Both the position numbers and the translations under genes were made by a program. 64,000 nucleotides of DNA from Diphasiastrum complanatum. Lineage: Eukaryota > Streptophyta > Lycopodiopsida > Lycopodiales > Lycopodiaceae. Below the pieces are notes generated by a model, which saw only the letters and a list, made by a program, of their open reading frames with translations, was not told where the DNA came from and did no database searches. How positions within the stretch are numbered: the stretch's first letter is position 1; each line of letters starts with the position of its first letter. Where the stretch lies: NCBI GenBank assembly GCA_029204225.1, contig CM055097.1, forward strand, positions 57,601,498-57,665,497. The letters run 5' to 3'. Shown here in pieces: positions 34,471 to 46,825 of this stretch.

Positions 34471-35286
34471 TCAAGGTTGGTGGGAAGTGGTCTTGATTTG
34501 ACTAGGAGCCTTGGAGATGACTAGTGCCTGCAAACTACCCAAAAAGATCTACTTCCTACTTGCAAATAAAAAAGAGCAATCGCTTAAAACACATTCAAGC
34601 TCACAAAACATGCTCACACTCAATCCCTCTCTCCTCTCTCTCAAATATCTACCAAACATTGTTTACAATCATTTCTCAAAGGATTTTAGCACTACAAAGT
34701 GCTAGGTACTAGTTCTAGCAACTCAAAAGGTGATTGATAGGCTTCTTATAAAGAGAAATTTGGTGAGAAATAGCTCAAATGTGACCAATTTTAGTTCTAC
34801 ATAAATTTTCGATAATTTTTTATGCAAAAGTGATGTGCAATTCTCATTTTTCAATCAAAAGTGGTCATGTAAATTGCTAATGGACCAACATTAGTCAATA
34901 GTAGCTATTAATAGCAGAAAATGGAGAAATATCAAGTCTTTCCCATTTTTGTACCTTTTTTAGTTCATAAGTATCTTATTCTTGCACCAAATTCAATAAT
35001 TGAAAACTTATTGGAGGGTGTTAAAGTAGGGCGGCTTAAGTCCTAGCTTCTAGTAGAGCTTTCAAAAGCACAAATCTGTGGAATAATAGAAGAGAAAACT
35101 AAAATTTTGTGAAAAAATTAACATAGGTGAATTGCATGCTGAACGTGGTCTACTCTCAGTGTAAGAAACAGTTTTCCTCTAGGCTGGGGTGAGTTTCATC
35201 GCATGGATCAATTTTAGATCTAGGGTGTAGCCTCGTTAAGGACATTCGTCAAGGCCAATGCAATTAATGCATAGTTCAAAATGAAT
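34471..35286. other. No feature seen
   Basis: AT-rich, probably retroelement debris next to the gypsy RT fragment. Short open frames have no motif and no ATG context. Confidence 0.3.
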
Positions 35287-36039
35287 CTATGACTCCTTGG
35301 CAAAAAGCTTCTCATGTCCAAGTAACTTTAAGACAGTCCTGAGATGCTCCTCATGCTCCTCCAAGGTCTTACTATAGATGAGAATATCATCTAAGTAGAC
35401 TATTACGAACTTTCCCACATATGGACGAAGAAGATCGTTCATCATCTGCTGGAAAGTCGCTGGAGCATTTGTCAAGCCAAATGGTAAAACCAGAAACTCA
35501 TAATGGCCGTACCTAGTTCTGAACCCGGTTTTTTCAACATCCTCAGTTTTTATGCGAATTTGATGATACCCTGATCTCAAATTGATTTTGGTGAAGTACT
35601 TTGCACCATGCAATCGATCAACCAGTTCATCCATTCGCGGCAAGGGATAACGTTTTTTAATCGTTAACTTATTCAACTTTTTAAAGTCCACACAGAGACG
35701 AGTACCTCCGTCTTTTTTATCAACAAGGAGCACAGGTGTCCCCCAGGAAGATTTACTAGGCCTAACATGGCCCATCTTAAGGTTATTTTGCAGTTGCCTA
35801 TAAACCTCATCCTCTTCAGTGGGTTCTAAAACTTTTTTTATTACAAATGAAGTCTGATTTGCAAAGGGTTGAAGGGGCCCATAGGGCATAAACTTCAATT
35901 TGAGGCTACAGTTCATTTTCAAAAAAAGTCCTTGTCCACTCAAACTTAAGTGAGGAGATGGATAGAAAGATGTTGCAAGATAAAGTATGGTGGTGCTGAG
36001 ACTTGTCATGTAATTTCTTAAACTGTATGAAGTAGACAA
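35287..36039 (-). pseudogene. Ty3/gypsy reverse transcriptase fragment, frame intact
   Basis: An uninterrupted minus-strand frame. About residues 70-250 are gypsy [71 protein letters not shown] and the catalytic [10 protein letters not shown]. The first 65 residues do not look like pol, and the C-terminal RNase H is absent (stop after KLFAKES), so it is a truncated piece. The open frame suggests a fairly recent insertion. No LTRs found nearby. Confidence 0.85.
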
Positions 36040-38124
36040 AATTTATTGCAACAACCCATCTTAAACTTTTTACTCCCATCCATGTAATGGCAATGTAGGT
36101 ACACAATTGTTGTCGCAAAGTCCAAGTAGTAAGCCAATGCTTGAACTATGAACAATCACAATAACACACTTTTCAAATCATAAGTGCTCATTTGCTTTCT
36201 TTCACATAATGGAGCATAAAAAGTTATATTATGTGATATTTATAATTTGCAAATTGTATCATTCATAGAAATTTTACAATCATTGAAAAAATGGTTAAAG
36301 CCTGGTGATCATTTTAGCAACTCAAAACACCATCTCAACTAAAGAATTTCCAAAAAGTGAGAATTGAAACCATCTAGTGGAATTATACTGTAAAGTTTCA
36401 CTTCAAGCATTAATTGTAGAAAGACTTTGCACAACCCAATATGAAAATTGTGGATCTTGATAAACAAGAGCTTGCTTTGTTGTAGCACTTTGATGCCCCT
36501 ATAAATTCTAGTAGTTTACATCATTATCTTGTAATCGCCTTGCAATAAACATGATAATCTCATGCATTTCTTCATCATAGTTTCTCCATCACCATATCTT
36601 CCATTTCTTCATCCAACTCAACATATAAAAAAAACTTAATGAATTTGACTAAGATGTCCATGGTGATTGTAAGGTGGTCTTTTGTGTTTGCATGTGTAGC
36701 TTTTATTTGTTTTACTACAAAATCTATTGCTAGTAACTAAGTGTTACATTTCATCATATGTACATGTTAGAGTGGTTTGAAGTTTTAGTACCTTTGTAAA
36801 TATTTCGGCTAGGATATGATACTTGTGAGTAGACAAAGACCGTTTTTGGGAGGATCCAAAATCGTTGAGAAAAAAAAGATATTAAGAAATTTGAACCCCT
36901 TGACAAAATCAAATAGGGATTGATGCACATAAACTTGACCACATTGTACCCAAAACATTCGGCAACCTACATGAATGTACTGCCCTTGATTAGTGCTTTA
37001 ATTTGATACCCATATTATAACTCACAAAAATTTTTAATTAAAAAAAAAATTGTTGATGAGAAACACTGCCTAAATCAGAAACGCATTTCTAGAAAAGTGG
37101 TGCAACTATGGTTTAAGGATAAGCTTCAACAAGGGGTACAAAATATCTTCTTGCATGCCAATGCCCCCGCCCCCAATGGGCACAAGTAAAATTTAACTCC
37201 AAACATCCAGATGAAGAACGATGACGTCAACCACTACACATACTATCGGACTGAAAGGCCTACAGAATGTTCATAACAATTTAACCCGGTAATTAGTTTT
37301 TGTTGCTACTTAAATTCTAAGCTATGTAAGTTACCAAAAGATAGATTTGAGTTCTCGATGTCAGCTATGGAGTTTTGTTTGGACTCTAGAGGTATACCTG
37401 ATCAAACGATGATATGAACCCCTTCCAGATTTGGCCCCTCGATTACGAAAGAGTGTGCATTATCAGCCACTTTAATATGCAATTTTGTGAAGAACTCTTG
37501 GTAAAGAGTATGTGAATAGAGTAGAGTATTCATCAACTGTGTTACATTCCATACTTTCAGATTCAGACCTCCACTTAAATAAGGGGAGAAATAGTTAATA
37601 TGCTAGCTAAAATAGTGATTCAAATTGCAGTTCAAGAATATATTGGTGGAAGGTGTCATCTTTTAGCTCTTTGTTGATTGTGATAACTTCAATCTTTTGC
37701 ACCCTCTTGAACCTTGCCTAGAATAACAGGAGTCTGCAAACTCTAGATTCAGGCCCTAATTCTGGATTGGCATGTGTCATATACTCAGTTCTAAAAAATT
37801 AATTTATCTATATTGCTAATTCTAATTAGCTATAAAATTATCACTATTTTCAATAGTTCCCTTCCTAATCTGCATTCCCAAAGGATATGAATGTTTTGAT
37901 AAGGCTATTGTTGCATATTGATGTGTCTATATTATTCCAAGCACATGACAAACATGTAATAAAATCATCGCATCAACAAGCTAGAAGAAACACAATACAA
38001 TAGCCATTCAGTCAGAAACTTTTAAAAAGAGGATGCAAACAGTGCAAATTTGGTAAACATAAGAATATTCCAATACAATGAAAACCTAGACTCTTATCCA
38101 AAATTGTTCCTTGTGAACATGATT
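36040..38124. other. No gene seen; 3' flank of the L28 gene at the right
   Basis: AT-rich intergenic DNA with only short open frames. No LTR, TIR or protein motif recognised. Confidence 0.3.
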
Positions 38125-39498
38125 TTAACTTCTAACAGTTTTCCTAATGGATTTGGTACCCTTCTTTCCAGCTCCAGCTTTAGCCACTCGGAGACTTTTG
38201 TGCACTGCACTTAATCTAGCTAGAGCAGCTGCTTTTAAATCAGGTCTGTACCAATTGTCAACAACCTGCAGTAATGTCATTAAAACCATAAAATTGAACC
38301 TTCCAATTGATTAAACATAAGGGGGTGTTAGCATATTTCAAAATATAAGTGAATCCTCAACTGTACATCTTTATTGTACAATGAAAGACAACAGATTGAT
38401 TTGAGCAACCTACAGTCAATTCAAATAATGGACTTACCCCAAACACCTGCCACCTACATTAATAGGAGCACAGGGGAACTTGCTGGAAATAAGTGCAAAT
38501 GGCCTCATTCAGAATTTGAAATTTGGATTATGTGGTAATGCATCTCATTGAAGATGGTACAATGATCCGTCCACTTAGCTCCGAAAGGGAGGGGGAGGGG
38601 GGTAGTGGCGACATGCTTAGGGACCTCCCTGAAAGGCTACGCTTGCCACATGTTGACATCGATGATTGAGAGACTTCAAACATTCATGTATAACTTGATT
38701 TGTCTTGTTTGGTATCGCAAACTACAGGTTAAAGGAAATATATCCGGAAAAAGGAACAGATACCACTTTAATTGAGACATCTGGAACTATTAGGAAAAGC
38801 CTAACAAAAACTAAAATCTAGAACACCCTTTCAAGTGAACACATCCAGAAGTTGCAGTCCATGATCGTCACCTCAATTAAACACAAGAGCCTGTAAGTTT
38901 AAACTTACGTATGCCAGTCACAATGCAAATGAAGTTTTAACAGAGGCTTAGATCAACGAGAAATGTCAAATTTTGTATTGATTATTCAACCATCTGCAAA
39001 AATAAGACTACGCATTACAGTCGATTTCATGCAAGTACAAGAACGATAGACCGTATATTCTATCAACTGACTGCAACACATACCTGGTTAGTAACCGCTT
39101 TGGCCATTTTTCTAAAATCCCTCCTCATCACAGATTTGTTGATAGAATTCGCTGGTTTATTTCCCTTCTTAGTCTTTGAAGTGCCAAGGACGACATCAAG
39201 ACCTTCTCCAGCAGGCGAAATCAAAACAGTTTTTTTGTTGGCCAAGCCTGTCAAGGATACAAAAAACCAGCTATATTTTGAATAACCCTAACTTAAAAAA
39301 TGCAACTCTTATGAGCAGTTTTGCCAACTAAAGGCAAGAAAGCGGATAGGGCTTACCAGAAAACTTGAAGGTGTTCAGATTGTAAAGATTGTTAGGCTCC
39401 TTACTGAACTGGACGGATGCATTTGAATTTCCGTTTCTCTTTACAAGAAACTTGTTGTTTTTCTTCACCAGCTGCCAAAGAAGATCCGGAGATGCCAT
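38125..39498 (-). CDS. RPL28: 60S ribosomal protein L28 (eL28)
   Basis: Large-subunit cytosolic ribosomal protein. Three coding exons on the minus strand: 39357-39498, 39084-39247 and 38125-38265, all GT-AG, joining in phase to 148 codons, the usual eL28 size. The N-terminus reads [20 protein letters not shown], typical of the family. The middle holds NLNTFKFSG, then [11 protein letters not shown] and [14 protein letters not shown]; the C-terminus is basic, [18 protein letters not shown]. The ATG is preceded by a good acceptor (TTTGCAG) only 4 bp upstream, so a 5'-UTR intron is likely. An upstream donor CGCAG|GTGAGC at 40302/40301 fits, giving an untranslated first exon around 40302-40420. 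Confidence 0.95.
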
Positions 39499-39502
39499 TG
39501 TG

Positions 39503-40301
39503 CTGCAAACAAGATAACAAGTACTAACCTTACAACGAAATTTACAAAAATGACTCAAAATTACACTAAAATAAAGCAGAGAACTGCCTATTTATTGAAT
39601 AATTTCCGAATAGAAATCCGCAAAGCGAGAGGCATTTAAAATGGTAATGCCTAAAAAGCTTGATTCGAATTGCCTTTCCCAATGAAAAGAGAAGAGAGAA
39701 GCAATACAGAACAGATCGTCAAAGAATCAAATTTGATTAGCCCGAAAAGCGCAAGATACGCGTGTCACTTAAGCAGGAACTCCAACATCCAGCAAAGGTG
39801 GCAAATCATAAAGCAAGAGACAAAACAAACATCTGAAGTCCAACAACCACGAGCTAAAGATATTATATTTCTAATTGTAGAATATCTCAGAATCAAGCAG
39901 CTGAAAGAGCTGCGAAGTCACATCAATATTACAGGCTTAATGACTGGTACACACTAATAAGAAAGAAGCACTTTATTGGTTGTAGATAATGAGTTTGGGT
40001 GCATAATTATATATATTTGCTTCACAGAAGACCTAATTGAGAAAGTGTCTAGCCATAACTCGGCCCCTAACTTAATCGCATTGCTAGCGAACGCACTGGC
40101 CAGTCAAAAGCCGCTCAATGATTGTTCTTCTAGGGTACAATGATCCGAAATCCTCAAAACTTCCAAACAATGATGTGACAAAACTACCTAAAAAGACAAC
40201 AATCGCAATACAAATTTGATTGATCAGCAAACGATTGTATAATTCAAGCACGAATCAATCACAATGCCATTACAAAGGATGGAGGATGATGAATGGCTCA
40301 C
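39503..40301 (-). other. Probable 5'-UTR intron of RPL28
   Basis: Inferred from the acceptor next to the ATG and a strong donor at 40301. Common in plant ribosomal protein genes. Confidence 0.6.
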
Positions 40302-40772
40302 CTGCGGCGATCAAGAGATGCGACTCCCACTACCTCCGCCCCGATCCGCAGCTTCTCAAACAGAAAAGTATCGATGGCTTAGCAGAAAGCCCTTTGCCCT
40401 AACCTCACAGGTTTCCTTGATGGCAAAAGGCCTAAGAGCTTAAGAACCGTTGGATACAAGTGCCCTATTATGGACGATTCCGATCAGGTCTGATTGGGAA
40501 GCGTGTGTGTGTATCCCACATGCCTTTTAAATTGTTTATTGGAATTGCCTTGCCGAGGCAATGGTATGTGTTTAGGTCGGTCAATGAAATTTATGAGAAA
40601 TTCAAACAACGAAATCTCTTGAACTTCCTTTACTTAATGATATGTGCTTTAGATTATGGTCCTTAACAAGTTTGCATGTAATATTGAGATAAGTAAGCCA
40701 GATTTTTTTTGCAAAAGCAAGTTTGACTACATGAATCATGCATGATAATGAAATCTTATAAGATATTGCATG

Positions 40773-40776
<4 letters not shown>
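40302..40776 (-). promoter_or_regulatory. Probable RPL28 first exon and promoter region
   Basis: Downstream of a putative start site around 40400 the minus strand is pyrimidine- and GC-richer than its surroundings, and GGTTAGGG (complement of 40397-40404) resembles a telo-box-type ribosomal promoter element. The start site cannot be set from sequence. Confidence 0.35.
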
Positions 40777-40835
<59 letters not shown>

Positions 40836-41044
40836 TTTTTTTTGAGATTTAAGAGTGTGTAGATTTTTAAAATGTGGCAGTGGCAATAGGTATTGCAATA
40901 GTAATGGCAATCAAGTATTGATGTATGCTCAATGGTGCAAAAAAGACATGGAGCATACATCAATACTTGATTGTCATTACTATTGTCATACCTATTGCCA
41001 CCGCCATATTTTAAAAATCTACACTCTTAAATCTCAAAAAAAAA

Positions 41045-41127
<83 letters not shown>
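40777..41127. repeat. 350-bp hairpin bounded by GA and CT tracts
   Basis: The left arm is (GA)28 (40777-40832) plus 40833-40930; the loop is 20 bp (40931-40950); the right arm is 40951-41047 plus (CT)40 (41048-41127). The unique arm parts pair nearly perfectly: ATGTATGCTC meets GAGCATACAT at the loop. Outside the GA/CT tracts the flanks are not complementary. Confidence 0.9.
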
Positions 41128-41130
<3 letters not shown>

Positions 41131-42317
41131 AATGATCACATACAATCGCTAAAAAGTAGAAATGAGACCCTTATAAAGCTATAAGGTAAAAAAGATTGAT
41201 CAATATATAGGCTTAATAAAGTAGAGTTTTTCTGGTTGTGACTGTGATGCAAATGATAGTAGGTGGCTTGAATAAAATATGTTCTTGGATTGGTGCTTTG
41301 ATTACACGATGAATTGTAAGAGATGATTGGCATGGAGTTTTAATGTTGATCACTTATTTGTTTAAAAGAAATAATGTATGTTGAGAAACGAATGGTGTAA
41401 TCATTTGAGCACTAGAACTAATCCATGGAAAAATATGAAAAGACTAAAAGAGCTATTTTGATTATTTTCCTTGATGCATGTGCTATGTCTATCAAGTTCG
41501 AATAAATTCGAATAAGTAATAAATCTGATTCTATTTTATTCTAATTTTGAAATCATCATAATTGAAAGATATGATTACGCAGACAAACACTAAACAGAAG
41601 ATGATTGCTTTGTGGAAGCACTAGATTGCATAGATGTTCATCAAAAAATCATCAAAATTTAAATTAGATTGAATAATATTTACAAGGCAGATCTTGGATG
41701 TCATCATCATCAAATCAGTTACAGTAGTACCATGAGTGGCGCAATAAAATGCCAATTGGCATTCTTAGGCATCGCATTCTCATGTGTAAAGTACCATGCT
41801 AGGCATATCTTGGCATTTGAAGCATTGTAGCAAAGCTTACTTCAATAAGAAGTTTACAATTGTTGTATCGTGTTTGAGACTAACACGTTCATATTATGTA
41901 AAGAGTGAGTACGATCACTCATCATGAAAATGATATCATTGAGCACCAGGTTCTCAAGTGTAGTAAGAACTCAACAAAGATTGTCTTCAAGATCCAAGCT
42001 TTGTCTTCGATAGGTTGTTGAATGAATGTCTTGGCTGAAAAATGAGAGTCTTCTCAAAATGATCATGAAAATTCACAAAAAGCTCCTCTACTCAAAGAGG
42101 GAGTCTCTTAAATAAGCAAGAGAGCTCCTTAGGTGGCATCCTAGTGGAATTTTCACATTTCACAATTTACAAGTGGAATAATGCTCTCCACTAGAGGCCA
42201 TCATCAAAAGGTGGCTCACTCTACTTTCTTTAAGAGGGGGCTACTTGCATTTATTACATTTGCCTAGAAATACTAGTTCCTACATGGTCATCCTTGGTCA
42301 ATTTTGTGACAATACCA
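41128..42317. other. No feature seen
   Basis: AT-rich intergenic stretch. No domain, LTR or TIR recognised. Confidence 0.3.
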
Positions 42318-42716
42318 TCAGTGGTGTGAGCGATGGTTGTCGTATTCTAGCAAGAACTTCTTGAAATAATTATAATCATAACTGGTGCCCTTGCCATGGA
42401 TTGTCTCACCAGTGTCTGGGAATCCAGCTAATTGAAGTCTAGCTGGTGTAATGTCAATGCTGATGTAACTGCCATCCTTGGAGGGAATCCGAAAGGTGTG
42501 GAAGTCCTCCGAATAGGAAGAGTAGGCAGCACGTATCAGGCTCTCGCTTTGCTACTCAAGAAAATATTGCAAATCAAAACCAAGACGACTGAATATGTCA
42601 TTGGCTAATTGCAAATTTGCCGCATGGTTCTTGATTTCGACCAAAAAGATATCACCCGTATAAGGTTTTGGGGCCTTTCGGCGATGCAAGGAGAGCGAGG
42701 AGTCTCGGGAGGCCAT
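42318..42716 (-). pseudogene. Unrecognised ORF with one in-frame TAG
   Basis: From ATG 42716 the minus strand encodes MASRDSSLSLHRRKAPKPYT and onward, with a single in-frame TAG at codon 55 (42554-42552), then continues to TGA at 42320-42318 (133 codons in all). After the TAG it reads FHTFRIPSKDGSYISIDITP and GFPDTGETIHGKG, which looks like real protein. I do not recognise the family. A TATA box (TATACATA, complement of 42826-42833) lies about 110 bp upstream. It lies downstream of a gypsy integrase remnant on the same strand, so it could be a retroelement gag or an accessory ORF. Confidence 0.45.
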
Positions 42717-42825
42717 GATAGCGATGAGAGATTGTACGGGAAAGTATTGTGAAAGTTTTAAAAGGCTTTGAAAATTTTCAGCATAATCTTCCTAGCAAAA
42801 ATCTCAAATGAACTCGTGGGAGGCC

Positions 42826-42833
42826 TATGTATA
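42826..42833 (-). promoter_or_regulatory. TATA box upstream of the interrupted ORF
   Basis: TATACATA on the minus strand, 110 bp before ATG 42716. Confidence 0.4.
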
Positions 42834-42839
42834 GACTTT

Positions 42840-43450
42840 TTTGGACAGGAAATCACAAATTCACCCAGTACTCGCTTTTAGTGCCCACGATTTTTCAGTG
42901 AGGTTCGCAAATTCTGAGATAAAGTTCTGATGGTCTTGCGAGTTCCTGCTAGTTATTTTTGTACAAAAATGGGTTGAATTCTCTGATAGTACAAAAGTGG
43001 AAGTAATCAGAATTCGCAGATGTGACAACGAAATTGTGCATCTAGTTTTGAGGCTCAGCAAATTATCTACGAATTATGTCAATGAAGATCTAAAGAGAGA
43101 AAATGGTTTTTTCTATTTCTGGAATGTCTGACTCTGTACTAGAATTTGCAAAGGTGATAAATGCATCATACATTGTGAAATTGGTCCAAGTGAATTCTGT
43201 CTGATATTATTTTGCATCAAAATTTCAAAAAAATAATGAATTTTTGTGGTTGAATAGAAAAAGGCTGAGTGAATTAAGCTGATGATATCTTGATTGGCTG
43301 AACAAAGAAACATTCCAAAATTTTGCAAATGACAAGTAGGCAGTAAGCAAAAAAGTAACAATAGAAAAACAACAAAATAGGAAATTAAACAAAGTTAGTA
43401 CATATCAAGATAAAAATAGGTTCGTTGTACTTCTAAGTCTACTTCCAGTA
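42840..43450. other. No motif; between the interrupted ORF and the gypsy integrase
   Basis: May be gypsy 3' region or LTR, but no second copy exists in the window to test this. Confidence 0.3.
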
Positions 43451-43460
43451 ACCACAATGT

Positions 43461-44271
43461 CTAAAGTATCGCCTCGTAAGGTTTGGAGTTGTACATATCC
43501 GAGGCAGATACCTTTTGAATTACATAAGGTCCTTGTCCAGAAAATTTCAATTTGCCCTTAAATGCTTTGGCTTGGTATAGGAGGACCTTGTCTTTGATCT
43601 GAAACTCTTTGAGTTTCAATGATCGATTATGACATGCCCTCTGTCGACGTTTGTGGACGTGTTGAGCATGGATGTTGATTCGTCGTATTTCACAAAGTTG
43701 TTCTAGATGGAATAATCTATTAGCTAGAATCTGTCGATTATCTAGCTCTAGATTATATGCTATTTGTAGGGATGGAACATGGAATTCCACAGGCATGACT
43801 GCTTCCTGGCCATATACTAGCTGGAAAGGAGTTAAACTTGTAGCCCTCTTCGAAGTAGTACGATATGCCCACAAAGCAGGGTGGAGTTTTATTCCCAATA
43901 GGAACGGCTAGACTTGGCGGTCTTGGTTAGAACACCACATAAGATTTTGTTGGTGAATTCCGCCTTGTCATTGCATCATGGATAATGCGGAGAACTTTTG
44001 CGATATACAACGAAGAATTTTGAAAGTAAAAAGCTATGACAGAGTTAAGGAAATGTGTATCCCTATTGCTTATAAATTCTAGAGGACATCTGAAATGAAC
44101 AATAACCTGTTTATAGAGAAATTTTGATGTAGAACAAGCAGCACCTTTGCGAACCGTTGTAGCTTCAGCCCATCTGGTATAGTAATTCGTAGCTACTACA
44201 ATGTATCGTACAAATGAACAATATGGTACTGTGTTTGGCCAAAAAAGTTCAAAAAGACGGTTTTCTTGCAA
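43461..44271 (-). pseudogene. Ty3/gypsy integrase remnant
   Basis: The minus strand begins with YIVVATNYYTRWAEATTVRK and SKFLYKQVIVHFRCPLEFIS (integrase core), shifts frame, then continues [35 protein letters not shown] and the post-integrase segment [23 protein letters not shown] is NRD here and several frames are used, so it is inactive. No LTR identified. Confidence 0.85.
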
Positions 44272-44919
44272 ATAGTTTGGACAAGAATTTGAACTTTTAT
44301 GGATTAATAGAACTCGCAGACAAGAGTAGAACTCGCAACGGACTGATTAAGCAAAATATAGTACTCGTAAACTCTAATAGGGAGTTATTACTGGCAAAAT
44401 ACTGATATTTTAATTTTTTTGGGATTTTTTGTAGAGGAAGGAATTCGCAGAGGGTGTATCTCAAAGTTTCAGACTGTGGACGATTTCAAGGGATGGTTGG
44501 CGAATTTTAAAACTGTAGTTTTGATGACATACAAGTCCAATAGTGGAAAAAGTGCTTGTTTGACAGAAAATAGACTAAATCTTCGAGACAAAGTTCGTAG
44601 AGCTGCCAGAGGACTGATCTTTCGTAGATCTAGCCTCAATAGACCTGGCAAATTCTAAGACAAAGATTTGGTTGAAAAATAGATGGATTTGAAAGTCATA
44701 TAGGTTGATTTCTAGAAATTTGAGCAGGGTCAGAATTCGCAAAGGGAATAGGCTGAAAGATGATGTTCTGAAGTGTATGTCAAATGGTTGACAAAGGGCT
44801 TAACGTGATGAAGACCTATCAACAAAGGTCAAAGAGGTTTGGGTGCCACATGGGATTAATAGGGAGTCTTCAAACTCAAGAGACAATTATGTATCACTCT
44901 CCAGCAATGAAAAAGATTA
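44272..44919. other. No feature seen
   Basis: A plus open frame at 44419-44658 has no recognisable domain. Retroelement boundary zone. Confidence 0.3.
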
Positions 44920-45130
44920 GGTGGCTCCCAGCTATAATGGAGTGAAACAGAGGAAGAGAATTCTTTGTGAAAGAGCTAAAGCCATGAGGGTTAAAGCAAA
45001 TCTTCCTAAATCTTTTTGGGGTAAAGCTTTTATGTGTGCTAACTTTGTTTGCAATAGGTGGTCAAATCATAAGATTTGGATGGTAAGAGTTCATTTGAGA
45101 TTCTTTTTGGTAAGAAGCCAAGCTTGTAGT
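44920..45130 (+). pseudogene. Copia integrase fragment
   Basis: Reads YNGVKQRKRILCERAKAMRV and KANLPKSFWGKAFMCANFVC, the copia QNGVxERxNRT...ANLPxxFWGEA block, then after a shift SSFEILFGKKPS. It is followed about 160 bp later by a purine tract and an LTR start on the same strand. Confidence 0.85.
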
Positions 45131-45289
45131 CAAAGGAACAGAAAGATTGTTCACTTACTTTACTTACCTAACTTCATGGTAGAGGTATATGAGGTCAAAG
45201 CACGCTATGAAAGCTCATATATGGGAGTTTTGGGGAGATCATTATTAAGATAGATCAAAGTAGTTTGATAAAACTAGTTGAAGAGGGAG

Positions 45290-45740
45290 TGTGAAAATTG
45301 TCAACTAGTCAAGTTGGTCTAATTTGGCAATTTGGAAGCCAAAGTAAAATTTCAACTTCGAGACTTATTTTTTATGTCAATAAGGTCTAAAAATTATTTA
45401 CTTACAATTTCTACTTATTATATAAGTGGATAAGATCGGATTTGGACCTATTCCTATTGGTTAGTTAAAATACATTGAAACTAGTCACTTATTTCTAAAT
45501 TTTTTGGTAAGTACCCTGAAACTACGCAATATTTGACAAGGGGCCGATTGACATTATTTTTGCTATAAATAGTTGTGCCGGCACGGAAAAGCTAATGATG
45601 ATGTTCTCTTTTGGTGCGGAGAACCTTTGTCCTTCTATTTGTGTTCATTTCTATCTCTTCTCCTCTTGATATTGTTGATTTTATTATGTAGAATGCATAT
45701 ATTGTTGTTGTACCTGATTCCAAACGTGTGAAATATTGTG
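45290..45740 (+). repeat. Copia 3' LTR start, right end uncertain
   Basis: The polypurine tract AAGAGGGAG (45281-45289) is directly followed by TGTGAAAATTGTC. A TATA box TATAAATA lies at 45564-45571. The end is not fixed because no second copy is seen. Confidence 0.6.
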
Positions 45741-45997
45741 TGCGGATCTGACCAAAAACTAAATGTACCTCAATTCTTATAGTGATTTATGCAAAAAATT
45801 TCGTGGAGATGCATGTTAGATGCTAGATTTCTACATTGTTGATGCAAAGGGATGTGCACCCAAATTTAGCCAAAGATCTGATGATCCATTAATGATATTC
45901 TGGATCTGATTTTTTCACTCATGTCTCAGATTATGAATGTCCTGTCTCAGTTGCACTCAGCTAATGTGGTTGACAGATTAATTTTGTTCCCTGCTCG

Positions 45998-46002
<5 letters not shown>
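45741..46002. other. No feature seen
   Basis: Spacer between the copia LTR and a CT tract. Confidence 0.3.

Positions 46003-46052
<50 letters not shown>
46003..46052. repeat. (CT)25 microsatellite
   Basis: Uninterrupted CT tract. Confidence 0.95.
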
Positions 46053-46056
<4 letters not shown>

Positions 46057-46825
46057 TTTTTCTCTTTTGTCTTCCCTTGTGTGGTGAATTAGAGTCAAAC
46101 CTCTGATATCGTTCAAAGGAAAAGAAACCTCTGACTAACTACTTGTTGGAGGACTCTCTTTCTGCATTTAAAGTACATATTACCTTCATAAGTACTTTTT
46201 AAAATCAGAAACTCGTTTTACAGCTTTATTCCTACCCCTTCCTGCGGCCAGGGACCCTGGTTGTGCAAGACAGGATCAGGCCAAAAGAAGAAACAGTATT
46301 TTGGAATTGATTGCAACTGTCATACAACCAGACAATTACGTGGTTATTCATAGCTTATAATACTTGTTACAAAGTGTCTTCCCCAGATTGGTTGAATTAA
46401 GTAATCTAGGACCCTTTTACGACAAAAAAAATGTGACTGTGTTGGGCAGAACACATCCCTACACAGCAAGTATGATCCCCTGTTCACCTCCAACAGGATC
46501 GTAAACTCCACCCAATGCAACTATCTCATGACTAAACCTGGTTCACTAAAGTGAAGGTGAACTTCCTCTTGACTTTGCAGGCAATCAGCCCCACTAACGA
46601 ACCTAAACCTTAAACCCTAAATCCAAGAATAGAGTGTGAATTTCTTCAAGAGGCAAGAGAGAGCCACAAAAGAGGTTGACAATGTTCTAGCCTTCCAAAG
46701 AAAAAGCTCCAGTCCTCCAATAGATGGTAAAGAATCAGATTATAGTCATAAAATTATGGAGATTATATCTCTAACCAGGTATGAGAATACATTGAGGCTT
46801 CTTAGAAACCTGTCCTCATAGATAA
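46053..46825. other. 3' flank of the Nudix-PHP gene
   Basis: Contains the 3' UTR of the minus-strand gene at its right end. A TTAAACCCTAAA telo-box-like word occurs near 46610. No gene seen. Confidence 0.35.
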
